23,887 nucleotides of DNA from an uncultured Oscillospiraceae bacterium (lineage in GTDB: Bacteria > Bacillota > Clostridia > Oscillospirales > Oscillospiraceae), in contig CAJUQS010000195.1 in assembly GCA_910588365.1 (NCBI GenBank), positions 1 through 23,887 of the forward strand. The letters run 5' to 3'. The notes below the pieces were generated by a model. The model searched no databases and had not been told where the DNA came from. It saw only the letters and a list, made by a program, of their open reading frames with translations. This document shows positions 1 to 7,582 of this stretch, piece after piece (positions within the stretch are counted from its first letter, which is position 1; each line of letters starts with the position of its first letter). The translations under genes were made by a program, and so were the position numbers.

Positions 1-137
1 CCCGCCTTGGCGGCATATTTTCCGCCCTGACTGCGTTAAAAATCCTTGCAATCCGTCAGGATTGCTGCGGCTTTTTGCCTTGCAGGACAAAAAACCTATC
101 TCGCCAATCCGCACACGCTGAGATATTAAACAGGCTC
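1..137. mobile_element. Possible end of an insertion element (IS5-family-like terminus)
   Basis: Homology of the neighbouring GNAT gene stops inside this stretch. Read on the minus strand, the break is TAA followed by GAGCCTGTTT at 137-128. A terminal repeat of that form next to a TNA target triplet is what I remember for the IS427/IS1031 subgroups of the IS5 family. The segment also holds a small hairpin, GCAATCC/GGATTGC at 48-54 and 59-65, followed by a short T-rich run. No transposase is visible, so any element body would lie left of the window. This is inference from one junction. Confidence 0.35.
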
Positions 138-412
138 TTACAGCGATATTCTTCCTCTGTATACACGGCGCAAACATTCGGTGTGAGGTCGTTTCTGTCA
201 TGAAAATCATTTTCGATTACTCCAAGTCCTCCTATGATTCTGCCCTTATCTAAACAGAGATACCAGCCATACTCGGTTTTGATGTTAAGATAAGATTCCA
301 TACATTCAAGGTAAGCTTCTTGTGGTACTCCCCATTTACAATAAAACCATTTGGCGGCCTGATTCTTTAATTCTGGTCGCTGCCTTAAAGTGATATATTC
401 ATACTCTTGCAT
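56..412 (-). pseudogene. Truncated GNAT-family N-acetyltransferase
   Basis: The first 90 or so residues read as the N-terminal part of a GNAT acetyltransferase, with the stretch GWYLCLDKGRIIGGLGVIEN (beta strands 2-3) and then LTPNVCAVYTEEEYRC leading to the acetyl-CoA site. The pyrophosphate-binding loop that should follow (R/Q-x-x-G-x-G/A) and the rest of the fold are missing. After YRCK the frame continues for about 27 unrelated residues to a TGA. The 118-codon product is therefore very probably inactive. The ATG at 412 is chosen because GGAGGA lies just upstream; an in-frame reading from 607 exists, but it crosses the promoter. The promoter is intact, so the break looks recent. Residue homology is from memory of the family, not from a search. 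Confidence 0.7.
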
Positions 413-455
413 ACGCTCCTCCATAAATTTCAGTTTATCGGTTTGTACTTGGAAA

Positions 456-484
456 ATTATACCATACCCAACTATGAAAAACAA
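456..484 (-). promoter_or_regulatory. Sigma-A-type promoter of the truncated GNAT gene
   Basis: On the minus strand TTGTTT (484-479) is followed after exactly 17 bases by TATAAT (461-456), about 45 bases upstream of the ATG at 412. The spacing and the perfect -10 box support a working housekeeping promoter. Confidence 0.65.
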
Positions 485-783
485 TCCTCGTTCTACGCCC
501 GTTCCGCCTATCCAGACCATCAAGAAACGAGTAGTGTTTTTTCGCAAAGGGCGCGAAAAAATCTCCATTCTGAAACCCTTGACCGTCTGGATTTTTGCCG
601 TTGCCATTTCGCCGCCGAAAACGGGGAACAGGAAAAAAATCCAGCCCTGCTTCCCGCCGCGCTGAAAAGTTTTCCGTCAATAACGCAAAAAAGCACTTGA
701 CAAAACCCTTCATGGGATGCTGCAAAATACTTTATGATAATGAGGTTGACGCTCGTCGCCCTGCCCGGGCTCCACCTTTTATG
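485..783. other. Non-coding spacer, possibly a dispersed intergenic sequence
   Basis: No open frame here has a ribosome binding site or recognisable protein similarity, although several frames stay open by chance. The segment contains the hairpin at 537-561 and a TTGACA at 697-702 that has no good -10 partner at 16-18 bases. Its composition is more AT-rich than the flanking coding DNA near 485-545 and 660-745. I suspect it belongs to a family of repeated intergenic sequences, but a single copy in this window cannot show that. Confidence 0.4.
537..561. terminator. Bidirectional hairpin with T/A runs
   Basis: TTTTTTCGC at 537-545 pairs perfectly with GCGAAAAAA at 553-561 across a 7-base loop. 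The A/T-rich outer arms mean either strand would end in a U run inside the stem. The GC core is only three pairs, so it is weak as an intrinsic terminator. No complete gene ends here. Confidence 0.35.
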
Positions 784-812
784 TTGACGCGCCTGGGGGT
801 ATATGATATGAT
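784..812 (+). promoter_or_regulatory. Sigma-A-type promoter of the hybrid kinase gene
   Basis: TTGACG (784-789), a 17-base spacer and TATGAT (807-812) make a near-consensus promoter. It would give a leader of about 150 bases before the kinase start at 970. The leader contains a perfect 14-base palindrome, GGAGAGGCCTCTCC, at 894-907. Confidence 0.6.
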
Positions 813-969
813 GACACAGCAACGACTGCTTTTTGCGGCGAGGCGGCAGAAGCACGCAGAATGATACCGATATTCCGCAGCAGGATTTTCCGGGGAGAGG
901 CCTCTCCGTACCGGAATTCACGGGCGCGGTGACTATGGCCGGGGCGCGGTCTATATGGAGGGCGGGCAT

Positions 970-3552
970 ATGGATTATTCAAGGAAGCTTTTTGAACGGG
1001 CCGGCGGAGGTGCGCCGGCCGTCCGGGGCCGCGAGCAGCACAGCGGCATGCGGAGCGTTCAGAATCTGGAGGCCATCATCAACGAGGGCCTTCGTGTCGC
1101 CCTGCTGGAGGCAACGCCGGACCAGTCGCTGGAGGTTCTGCTGGAGCACCTGGGAAAGGCGCTGAACGGGGAGCGGACCTACATATTTGAGCGCAATGAG
1201 CTCGGCGGCGATGACAACACCTATGAGTGGGTGGCTGACGGTGTGGCGCCGGAAAAGGAGAACCTCCAGAATGTTTCCCAGGAGGTGTGCGCCAGCTGGT
1301 ACCGGAATTTCAGCGTCGGCGGGCACATCGTCATCGAGGACCTGGAGAACATCCGGGAGACAGATCCCCTTCAATATGAGAACCTGAAGCGGCAGAGCAT
1401 CCGCTCCCTCGTGGTGGTTCCCCTCTATGACGGAGAGAAGCTCATCGGCTTTTACGGCGTGGACAATCCACCGGTGAGATCGATGGAATACGCGTCGAAT
1501 ATGCTCCAGACCGCGGCGTACTTTATTGTATCCTCCCTGAAGCGGCGCAACCTGGTCCGTGAGCTTCAAAAGCGGAGCTATAACGTCCTGCATTCCCTCA
1601 GCGTGGACTACCTGGGCATCTATCAGGTGAATGTTGACACGGGCGAATGTGAGATATACCGTGACAGCACACGGATGGAGATGGACTGGGCCGCAAATTT
1701 TGAGGACGGCTACCAGACGGCCATGGAGCGGTATATCTCCCAGTACGCGGCCCACCGGGATCAGGAGCGGCTTCGCGCTGTGACGAAAAAGGACTATGTA
1801 CTCGCACAGATCGGGGCAAGGAAGAAGTTCTCTGTCCGCTACCAGATGAAGGACAATCCCCACGGGCTGAAGCACCTGGAGATCCACTTCTCCGCCACAG
1901 GAAAGACAGAGGAGGAGAACTGCGTGATTTTTGCTCTGCGGGACATCAACGCCGTGGTGGAGCAGGAGGAGAAGCACAAGCTGGAGGCGCGGCGGAGCCT
2001 GGAGGACATCCTGGAGGGCGCCAGGACCGGCATATGGACCATCGAGCTGGAGGAGGGCTGTCAGCCCAGGATGTATCCGGACCGGACCATGCGGATCCTG
2101 CTGGGCGTGGAGGACGGGATCGAGCCGGAGGCGTGCTACCGGCACTGGCTTGAAAACATTGAGCCGGACTATGTGGAGATGGTGCAGGAGGCGGTGCGGG
2201 AGATTCTGGAGACCGGGCGCGCCGAGGTGATCTACCCCTGGAATCATCCGAAGCTGGGGAAAATTTATGTCCGCTGCGGCGGTGTGCCGGACAAGACCTT
2301 CAAAAAGCCGGGCGCCTGCTTGAACGGCTACCATCAGGACATCACGGAAACCATGGTGACGCGGAAGAAGCAGGAGCATGCCATCATGGAGCTGCTGGAG
2401 AAGGTCCGGCGGGCAAACTCGGCAAAGAGCGAATTCCTCTCCCATATGTCCCACGATCTCCGTACGCCCATCAACGGGATTATGGGTATGCTGGCCATCC
2501 AGGAAAAGACCCAGGACGATCCGGAGCGGCAGAGGGACTGCCGGAGAAAAATCCGCGTATCGGCGGAGCACCTGCTCTCCCTGGTTGACGACGTGCTCCA
2601 GGTCAGCAAGCTGGACAGCGGACGGCCGGCAGAGGTGGAGGAGCCCTTTGACCTCCACGATACATTGGAGAGCTGCATCGCGATCCTGTCCGCCCTGGCG
2701 GAGGAGTCGGGGGTCCGGCTGGAGCTGGAGGAGGTCGATCTGCAGCACAGCAAGCTGATCGGAAATCCCCTGCACCTCAAGCAGATACTGATGAATGTCA
2801 TCGACAACGCCATCCGCTACAACCGGCGCGGCGGCTCCGTATTTGTCCAGGTAAAGGAGCTCACCTGCCGCAAGGGAACCGCGTCCTGCCGGTTTGTGGT
2901 TGAAGACACGGGAATCGGCATCGGGGAGGATTTCAAAAAGCACATTTTCGAGCCCTTTACCCAGGAACACCAGGGCGCAAGGACCCACTACAACGGCGTC
3001 GGGCTTGGCATGTCCATCGTGAAGAAGCTGGTGGACCAGATGAATGGGACCGTCGAGGTTGACAGCCAGATCGGTAAAGGGAGCATATTTCGGATTATCC
3101 TGCCCATGCAGGTCGATCAGGCCTGGAGCGCCCGTCCTGTGGATGAGGAGCGGAACGTGCGGGGCAAAATCGCCGGGATGCGGGTCCTTCTGGTGGAGGA
3201 CAACGAGATCAACTGTGAAATCGTGGAGTTCATGCTGAAGGAGGCGGGGGCGGAGGTCGTCACCGCCAACGACGGAAAAGCCGCCGTGGATGCGTTCTCG
3301 GCCTCCCGTCCGGGGACGTTCGACTGCGTGCTCATGGATTTGATGATGCCGGTCATGAGCGGGTATGAGGCGGCCCGCGTGATACGCGGGCTGGACCGGC
3401 CGGACGCGGAGGTTGTGCCCATCATCGCGCTGTCCGCCAACGCGTTCGAGGAGGACGTGGCGCTGGCAAAGGGCGCCGGAATGAATGAGCATCTGGCGAA
3501 GCCGGTGGATATCAGAAAAATGTTCCAGGTCATGGGCCGGCTGAGGCGCTGA
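970..3552 (+). CDS. Soluble hybrid sensor histidine kinase (GAF-PAS-HisKA-HATPase-REC)
   Basis: This 860-residue protein should autophosphorylate on a histidine and pass the phosphate to its own receiver domain. A GAF-like sensor covers about residues 35-200. Two PAS-like segments lie at about 205-325 and 343-460. The HisKA box MSHDLRTP has the phosphorylated His at 495. The ATPase domain has an N box (Asn613), a DTGIGIG motif (Asp646) and a GVGLGMSIV G2 box. The C-terminal receiver (about 738-855) has acidic residues near 743-744, phospho-acceptor Asp790 in LMDLMMP, and Lys844. No membrane segment or signal peptide is seen, so it should act in the cytoplasm. The ATG at 970 is preferred over 955 because GGAGG sits 8 bases upstream of it. 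The gene is alone behind its own promoter and terminator; no response regulator or HPt gene is adjacent, so its partner and signal are unknown. Confidence 0.9.
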   Translation: MDYSRKLFERAGGGAPAVRGREQHSGMRSVQNLEAIINEGLRVALLEATPDQSLEVLLEHLGKALNGERTYIFERNELGGDDNTYEWVADGVAPEKENLQNVSQEVCASWYRNFSVGGHIVIEDLENIRETDPLQYENLKRQSIRSLVVVPLYDGEKLIGFYGVDNPPVRSMEYASNMLQTAAYFIVSSLKRRNLVRELQKRSYNVLHSLSVDYLGIYQVNVDTGECEIYRDSTRMEMDWAANFEDGYQTAMERYISQYAAHRDQERLRAVTKKDYVLAQIGARKKFSVRYQMKDNPHGLKHLEIHFSATGKTEEENCVIFALRDINAVVEQEEKHKLEARRSLEDILEGARTGIWTIELEEGCQPRMYPDRTMRILLGVEDGIEPEACYRHWLENIEPDYVEMVQEAVREILETGRAEVIYPWNHPKLGKIYVRCGGVPDKTFKKPGACLNGYHQDITETMVTRKKQEHAIMELLEKVRRANSAKSEFLSHMSHDLRTPINGIMGMLAIQEKTQDDPERQRDCRRKIRVSAEHLLSLVDDVLQVSKLDSGRPAEVEEPFDLHDTLESCIAILSALAEESGVRLELEEVDLQHSKLIGNPLHLKQILMNVIDNAIRYNRRGGSVFVQVKELTCRKGTASCRFVVEDTGIGIGEDFKKHIFEPFTQEHQGARTHYNGVGLGMSIVKKLVDQMNGTVEVDSQIGKGSIFRIILPMQVDQAWSARPVDEERNVRGKIAGMRVLLVEDNEINCEIVEFMLKEAGAEVVTANDGKAAVDAFSASRPGTFDCVLMDLMMPVMSGYEAARVIRGLDRPDAEVVPIIALSANAFEEDVALAKGAGMNEHLAKPVDIRKMFQVMGRLRR

Positions 3553-3657
3553 ATGATGAAATGGATGCCCGCCGGCGTATGAAGACAGTGGCTGCTTCGC
3601 GGTACGGGACGTTTTGTCCGGAAAATTTTCCCAATCATCGCAAAATGCTGATTTACC

Positions 3658-3703
3658 ATTGAAGTGCGTGAGCTCGAAAGAGCCCGGCGCACTTCAATTT
3701 TTT
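3658..3703 (+). terminator. Strong intrinsic terminator after the kinase gene
   Basis: ATTGAAGTGCG (3658-3668) pairs with CGCACTTCAAT (3688-3698), and the run of six Ts at 3698-3703 follows. An inner GCTC-GAAA-GAGC hairpin with a GNRA tetraloop lies at 3672-3683. It separates the kinase gene from spoIIIAA. The 330-base gap at 3553-3883 otherwise holds only the sigma-E promoter. Confidence 0.8.
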
Positions 3704-3800
3704 ATGCTTTGAGGAAGGGAGGCCGGGGAACATGGGACGAAAACTCCGCAGCTGCGGCAGGAGTCGTATTTTCAGCCGCGCCTCTATTTTCCAAGTTCCG

Positions 3801-3830
3801 GTCATATTGCGGGACGAGCCCTCATAGAGT
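3801..3830 (+). promoter_or_regulatory. Sigma-E promoter of the spoIIIA operon
   Basis: GTCATATT (3801-3808), a 14-base spacer and CATAGAGT (3823-3830) match the mother-cell sigma-E consensus (ATATT near -35, CATA near -10) closely. It lies 53 bases before the spoIIIAA start. In Bacillus subtilis the spoIIIA operon is sigma-E controlled, so motif and gene content agree. Confidence 0.8.
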
Positions 3831-3883
3831 GAGAGCAGGAACCTGTCCGGCAAGGGCGGGACGCTCACAAAGGAGGAATATCC

Positions 3884-4846
3884 ATGACAGAGGAATACGC
3901 GGCGGCGCGCTATGAGGACGCCTGTGCCCTGCTGCCCGGGCGGCTGCGGGCGGCGGCCATGTCCATCGGACGGCGGCAGAAGGCGGAGACGGAGGAGCTG
4001 CGCCTGCGCATCGGCCGGGCGCTGTACCTGACCACCCCCGGCGGGGCGGTCGCCCTGCCCCAGACCCGGATCACCCGCAGCGATCTGGAGCAGGTGCTGG
4101 ACCGCGCCACGGAGTACTCCCGGTACACCGCCGCCGAGACGCTGCGCCACGGCTATCTCACCGCCATGGGCGGATTCCGCATCGGCGTGTGCGGGACGGC
4201 CCTGCCGGCGGGGGCCCACAACGAGGGGGTGCGGGACGTGTCGTCCCTGGTCATCCGCATCCCGCGGGTGCATGAGGGGACGGCGGAGCCGGTCCTGCCG
4301 GAGATCCTGGAGGACGGACGGCCCCTGAGCACCCTGGTCCTCTCCCCGCCGGGCGGCGGAAAGACCACCCTTCTGCGGGATCTGGTGCGGCTTTTGAGCC
4401 AGGGGACGGCCCAGTGCCCGCCCCAGCGGGTGGCACTGGTGGACGAGCGGGGGGAGCTGGCGGCGGTCCACCGGGGGAGGCCACAGATGGAGGTGGGATG
4501 CCACACCGACGTGATGGACGGCTGTCCCAAGCACCTGGCGGTGCCCATGCTCCTGCGGGCCATGACGCCCCAGGTCATCGCCCTGGACGAGGCGGCTCTG
4601 CCGGAGGACGTGGAGGCGGTTTGCGCGGCGGCCAACTGCGGCGTGGCACTGCTGGCCACGGTCCACGCCGCCTCCCTCCGGGACCTGGGGAGCCGCCCGG
4701 TGGGACGGGCACTGCTCTCGTGCGGCGTGTTCCGGCGGGCAGTGCTCATCGAGGGCGCGGGCGCGGCCCGGCGCAGCCGGGTGGAGGCCCTGCCGGAGGT
4801 CCTGCCCACCGGGCGGCGGGAGCTTTTGACCGGGGATCGGCCATGA
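3884..4846 (+). CDS. spoIIIAA: Stage III sporulation protein AA (ATPase)
   Basis: SpoIIIAA is the mother-cell ATPase, related to type II/IV secretion ATPases, of the SpoIIIA-SpoIIQ channel that connects mother cell and forespore after engulfment. The 320-residue protein has a Walker A motif SPPGGGKTT at 154-162 (Lys160), the family motif ALVDERGEL at 184-192, a Walker B-like VIALDEA at 231-237 (Asp235, Glu236) and ATVHA at 258-262, the His box of this ATPase class. No membrane segment is present, as expected. GGAGG precedes the ATG. It is the first gene of the operon, and its stop overlaps the spoIIIAB start by four bases (ATGA). Length is normal for the family. Confidence 0.96.
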   Translation: MTEEYAAARYEDACALLPGRLRAAAMSIGRRQKAETEELRLRIGRALYLTTPGGAVALPQTRITRSDLEQVLDRATEYSRYTAAETLRHGYLTAMGGFRIGVCGTALPAGAHNEGVRDVSSLVIRIPRVHEGTAEPVLPEILEDGRPLSTLVLSPPGGGKTTLLRDLVRLLSQGTAQCPPQRVALVDERGELAAVHRGRPQMEVGCHTDVMDGCPKHLAVPMLLRAMTPQVIALDEAALPEDVEAVCAAANCGVALLATVHAASLRDLGSRPVGRALLSCGVFRRAVLIEGAGAARRSRVEALPEVLPTGRRELLTGDRP

Positions 4847-5334
4847 GAGTACTGGGTGCGCTGCTGATCCTGCTCGGCGCGGGCGGCCTTTGCGCGCTGC
4901 GGCGGCGGGAGCAGCTGCTGCCGCTCCGGCTGGGACGGGCCCTGCTGGGGGATCTGGCGGTGCTCAGCTACCAGGTGCGGGTCTGCCGGGCGCCCCTGCC
5001 GGAGATTCTGGGGGGCGCGCTCTCCGGCGGTCCGGGGGCCCAGATGCTGTGGAGCCCCTTGCTGGAGCGTCTGGAGGCGGAGGGAGAGCGGGGCCTCGCG
5101 GCCTGCTGGTCCCGGGCGGCCCGGGCGCTGCCGCCGCCCCTGGACGCGCTGCTGGAACCCCTTGGGCCGCTGCTGCCGGCGGGCGGGGAGCGCCTGGCCG
5201 GAGCCATTGAGGAAACAAGAGAGGAGCTGACCAGATTCCTGCGGGCGGAGGAGGCCCGGCAGGCCTCCCAGGGGCGGGTGACCGCCGCCCTGTGCCTGTC
5301 CGGCGGATGCCTGTTGATTCTGGTCCTACTGTGA
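4843..5334 (+). CDS. spoIIIAB: Stage III sporulation protein AB
   Basis: The 163-residue protein has an N-terminal membrane anchor (about residues 2-20) and a C-terminal hydrophobic segment (about 146-163). Between them is a helical domain resembling secretion GspF-like proteins, the known SpoIIIAB layout. SpoIIIAB is an inner component of the mother-cell side of the channel. The start is the ATG in the ATGA overlap with spoIIIAA, which implies coupled translation; the next gene begins two bases after its stop. The length is close to the roughly 170 residues of B. subtilis SpoIIIAB. Identification rests mainly on position, length and membrane pattern, plus the LGRALLGDLAVLSYQV-like N-terminal region. 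Confidence 0.92.
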   Translation: MRVLGALLILLGAGGLCALRRREQLLPLRLGRALLGDLAVLSYQVRVCRAPLPEILGGALSGGPGAQMLWSPLLERLEAEGERGLAACWSRAARALPPPLDALLEPLGPLLPAGGERLAGAIEETREELTRFLRAEEARQASQGRVTAALCLSGGCLLILVLL

Positions 5335-5336
5335 CG

Positions 5337-5531
5337 ATGGATATTGATTTGATTTTCCGGATTGCGGCCATTGGAATCGTTGTAGCGGTGCTCAACCAGC
5401 TTCTGGTGCGCTCGGGGCGGGAGGAGCAGGCTTTGATGACCACCCTGGCGGGGCTGGTGGTGGTGATGATGATGCTGGTGCGGGAGATCAGCGATCTGTT
5501 CCAGCTCATCAAGGCCCTGTTCGGGTTTTAG
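5337..5531 (+). CDS. spoIIIAC: Stage III sporulation protein AC
   Basis: This 64-residue, two-helix membrane protein starts MDIDLIFRIAAIGIVVAVL and contains the typical second helix TLAGLVVVMMMLVREISDLF. SpoIIIAC and SpoIIIAD are small membrane proteins with distant similarity to export-apparatus subunits such as FliQ, and they are needed for forespore gene expression after engulfment. The ATG at 5337 follows the spoIIIAB stop by two bases with no good ribosome binding site of its own, so it is probably read by translational coupling. An in-frame ATG at 5292 is rejected because it lies inside spoIIIAB. Confidence 0.95.
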   Translation: MDIDLIFRIAAIGIVVAVLNQLLVRSGREEQALMTTLAGLVVVMMMLVREISDLFQLIKALFGF

Positions 5532-5533
5532 CA

Positions 5534-5920
5534 ATGGAGCTGTTCAAGCTGGCGGCCCTGTGCGTGGCATGCCTCCTGCCGGTGATCCTGCTGCGGAAGA
5601 AGACGCCGGAGCAGGCGCTGCTGCTGACGCTGGCCATCCTGGCGGTGGTGCTGGCCCGGTGCCTCCGCCAGGCCGCGCCCCTGCTGGAGGAGCTGCGGAG
5701 CCTCTTTGCCCGGGCCGGTGTGGAGACGGCCTATGTCTCCATCCTCCTGCGCACGGTGGCGGCGGCACTGGTGACCCGCTTCTGCGCGGATCTGTGCCGG
5801 GACGGCGGCTCCCAGGCCCTGGCCTCGGCTGTGGAGACGGCGGGGGCGGTGGCGGCGCTGCTGATCGCCCTGCCGCTGCTGCGGGCGGTGGTGGAGCTGC
5901 TGCTGGGGTATTTTACATAG
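5534..5920 (+). CDS. spoIIIAD: Stage III sporulation protein AD
   Basis: The 128-residue protein has three or four hydrophobic helices (about 4-21, 28-45, 68-85 and 100-125). It shares with SpoIIIAC the helix-RKKTPEQALLLTLAILAVV type element near residue 25, as in other SpoIIIAD proteins. It acts in the mother-cell membrane as part of the SpoIIIA complex. Its ATG lies two bases after the spoIIIAC stop, consistent with coupling. Length matches the family (about 130 residues). Confidence 0.94.
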   Translation: MELFKLAALCVACLLPVILLRKKTPEQALLLTLAILAVVLARCLRQAAPLLEELRSLFARAGVETAYVSILLRTVAAALVTRFCADLCRDGGSQALASAVETAGAVAALLIALPLLRAVVELLLGYFT

Positions 5921-5938
5921 CGGGTACAGGAGATACAC

Positions 5939-7036
5939 ATGAAACAAGTCATTTTTCGCCTGCTGCTCTGTCTGGCGGCCCTCTCCCTGCTGGGCGGACG
6001 GGCCCTGGCGGCGGAGGGGACGCCGTCCCTGCCGGAGGAGGTGGTCCGGGCCGCGCCGGAGGCGGCGTCACTGGTAAACGGTGACGGCGCGGAGAGCTTC
6101 GGCCTGCTCTCCGGCGCCGCGGCCCTTCTGGATGAGGGCATGGAGGCGCTGCGGACGTACCTGTTCTCCGGCATCCGGGCCGTGGGGGCGGTGATGGCGG
6201 GGGTGGTGCTGCTGGGTGCGCTGGAGAGCGCGGCGCCGTCCTGCGGGGACACACTGAGCCGGTACGGAACCGCCGCCGGGGCCCTGTGGGTCACCGCCAT
6301 GGCCGCCGGGGATCTCCACTCCCTCATCGGTCTGGGCGAACAGACCATCGTGGAGATCTCCCAGCTCAGCAAGGCGCTCCTGCCCGCCCTGGCCGCCGCC
6401 GAGGCGGCCTCCGGCGGCGTGACCGCCGCCTCGGTGCGGCAGGTGGCAGCGGTGCTGTTCGCCGATATCCTGCTGACGGTCATTGAGCGGATCCTGCTGC
6501 CCATGGTGTACCTGTATATCGGCGTGGCCGCCGCCGGGGCGGTGCTGGAGGGGGAGACCATGGAGCGGGTGGGGGAGATGCTGAAGAAGATCACCACCTG
6601 GTGCCTCAGCGGCCTGCTGGTCCTGTTCACCACCTACCTCACCGTCAGCGGCGCGATAGCCGGGGCGGCGGACGCCCAGGCGGTGAAGCTGGCCCGGTCC
6701 GCCCTCTCCGCCGCCGTGCCGGTGGTGGGGGGCATCCTCTCCGACGCGGCGGAGAGCGTACTGGCCGGGGCGGGTATCCTGCAGGGCATGGTGGGCACGG
6801 CGGGGATGCTGGCCGTGCTGGGCGCCTGCCTGCTGCCCTTCCTGCGGCTGGGGTGCCAGTACCTGCTCTACCAGGGGGCGTCCCTGGTGGCGTCCGCGGC
6901 GGGGCCGAAGAAGCTGACCAAGCTGATCTCCATGCTGGGGGACGCCTTCGGCCTGGTGCTGGCCATGACGGCCGCGTCGGCGCTGCTGCTTGTGATTTCG
7001 CTGGTGTCGTCTCTGGTGACGGCCGGAGCGCACTGA
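5939..7036 (+). CDS. spoIIIAE: Stage III sporulation protein AE
   Basis: SpoIIIAE is the large polytopic membrane component of the SpoIIIA channel. The 365-residue product starts with a signal peptide (MKQVIFRLLLCLAALSLLGG, probable cleavage after ALA at 22-24). A soluble stretch follows, then about seven hydrophobic helices between residues 75 and 362. The amphipathic helix near MERVGEMLKKITTW and the segment VKLARSALSAAVPVVGGILS are typical of the family. AGGAGA precedes the ATG by seven bases. It follows spoIIIAD after an 18-base gap, in the usual operon order. Confidence 0.95.
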   Translation: MKQVIFRLLLCLAALSLLGGRALAAEGTPSLPEEVVRAAPEAASLVNGDGAESFGLLSGAAALLDEGMEALRTYLFSGIRAVGAVMAGVVLLGALESAAPSCGDTLSRYGTAAGALWVTAMAAGDLHSLIGLGEQTIVEISQLSKALLPALAAAEAASGGVTAASVRQVAAVLFADILLTVIERILLPMVYLYIGVAAAGAVLEGETMERVGEMLKKITTWCLSGLLVLFTTYLTVSGAIAGAADAQAVKLARSALSAAVPVVGGILSDAAESVLAGAGILQGMVGTAGMLAVLGACLLPFLRLGCQYLLYQGASLVASAAGPKKLTKLISMLGDAFGLVLAMTAASALLLVISLVSSLVTAGAH

Positions 7037-7087
7037 TATGTTTGTTTTTCCGAGAAGCCGGATGAAAGGAAGGGAGGGGGAGGCCGG

Positions 7088-7582
7088 ATGAAGCAGTGGC
7101 TGCTTGGCATCGTGCTCACCGCCTTCGCCGGGGGACTGGCCCGGCAGCTGGCGCCCAGCGGCCGGGAGCAGGCCATGGTTCGGCTGGTGGGCGGACTGCT
7201 GCTGACCCTGGCCATTCTCCGGCCCCTGGCGGGGCTGGACTGGGAGGGGCCGGCCCTGGAGGCCGGGAGCTTCCAGTCCCGGACGGCGGAGCAGGCGGAG
7301 ATCTACCGAAAAAATCAACAGGAGGCCCTGGCCGCTATCATAGCGGAGAAAACCGGGGCATATATATGGGACAAAGCGAACCAGCTGGGGCTTGCCTGTC
7401 AGGTGACGGTGGCCACGGCGGCGGGGGAGAGCGGTATTCCCCTGCCGGACACCGTGACCATCCTGGGGCCTTACAGCCCGGCCCTGGCCGCCTGCATCGA
7501 GGAGGAGGTGGGCTTACCCGCCGAAAAACAAATCTGGCTGGAGGAAACGACATGGACAGAGAAGAAGGAAAGCGAAAGCTGA
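7088..7582 (+). CDS. spoIIIAF: Stage III sporulation protein AF
   Basis: This 164-residue protein has two N-terminal membrane helices (about 4-17 and 32-48) and a soluble C-terminal domain that in B. subtilis forms a ring-building-motif fold. SpoIIIAF is thought to form a ring in the channel. The sequence TAEQAEIYRKNQQEAL and the later CQVTVATAAGESG fit this family. It is shorter than the roughly 206 residues of B. subtilis SpoIIIAF. A purine-rich GGGAGGGGGAGG precedes the ATG. The coding end overlaps the spoIIIAG start by 31 bases. Confidence 0.9.
   Translation: MKQWLLGIVLTAFAGGLARQLAPSGREQAMVRLVGGLLLTLAILRPLAGLDWEGPALEAGSFQSRTAEQAEIYRKNQQEALAAIIAEKTGAYIWDKANQLGLACQVTVATAAGESGIPLPDTVTILGPYSPALAACIEEEVGLPAEKQIWLEETTWTEKKESES

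Noticed and set aside
697..725. TTGACA at 697 as a promoter
   Set aside because: No acceptable -10 box lies 16-18 bases downstream. The 784-812 promoter is much better placed and matched.
979..3492. An 837-codon open frame on the minus strand opposite the kinase
   Set aside because: It mirrors the kinase reading frame in GC-rich DNA and shows Leu/His/Arg-rich sequence with no recognisable domain. The plus-strand protein has all kinase motifs.
4414..4842. Upstream extension of spoIIIAB as one 306-codon frame
   Set aside because: The upstream part is Gly/Ala/Arg-rich off-frame reading of spoIIIAA. The ATG at 4843 in the ATGA overlap gives the normal family length.
7096..7551. Upstream extension of spoIIIAG to 333 codons
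   Set aside because: The extension is an alternative-frame reading of spoIIIAF. The family N-terminus and membrane anchor begin after the ATG at 7552.
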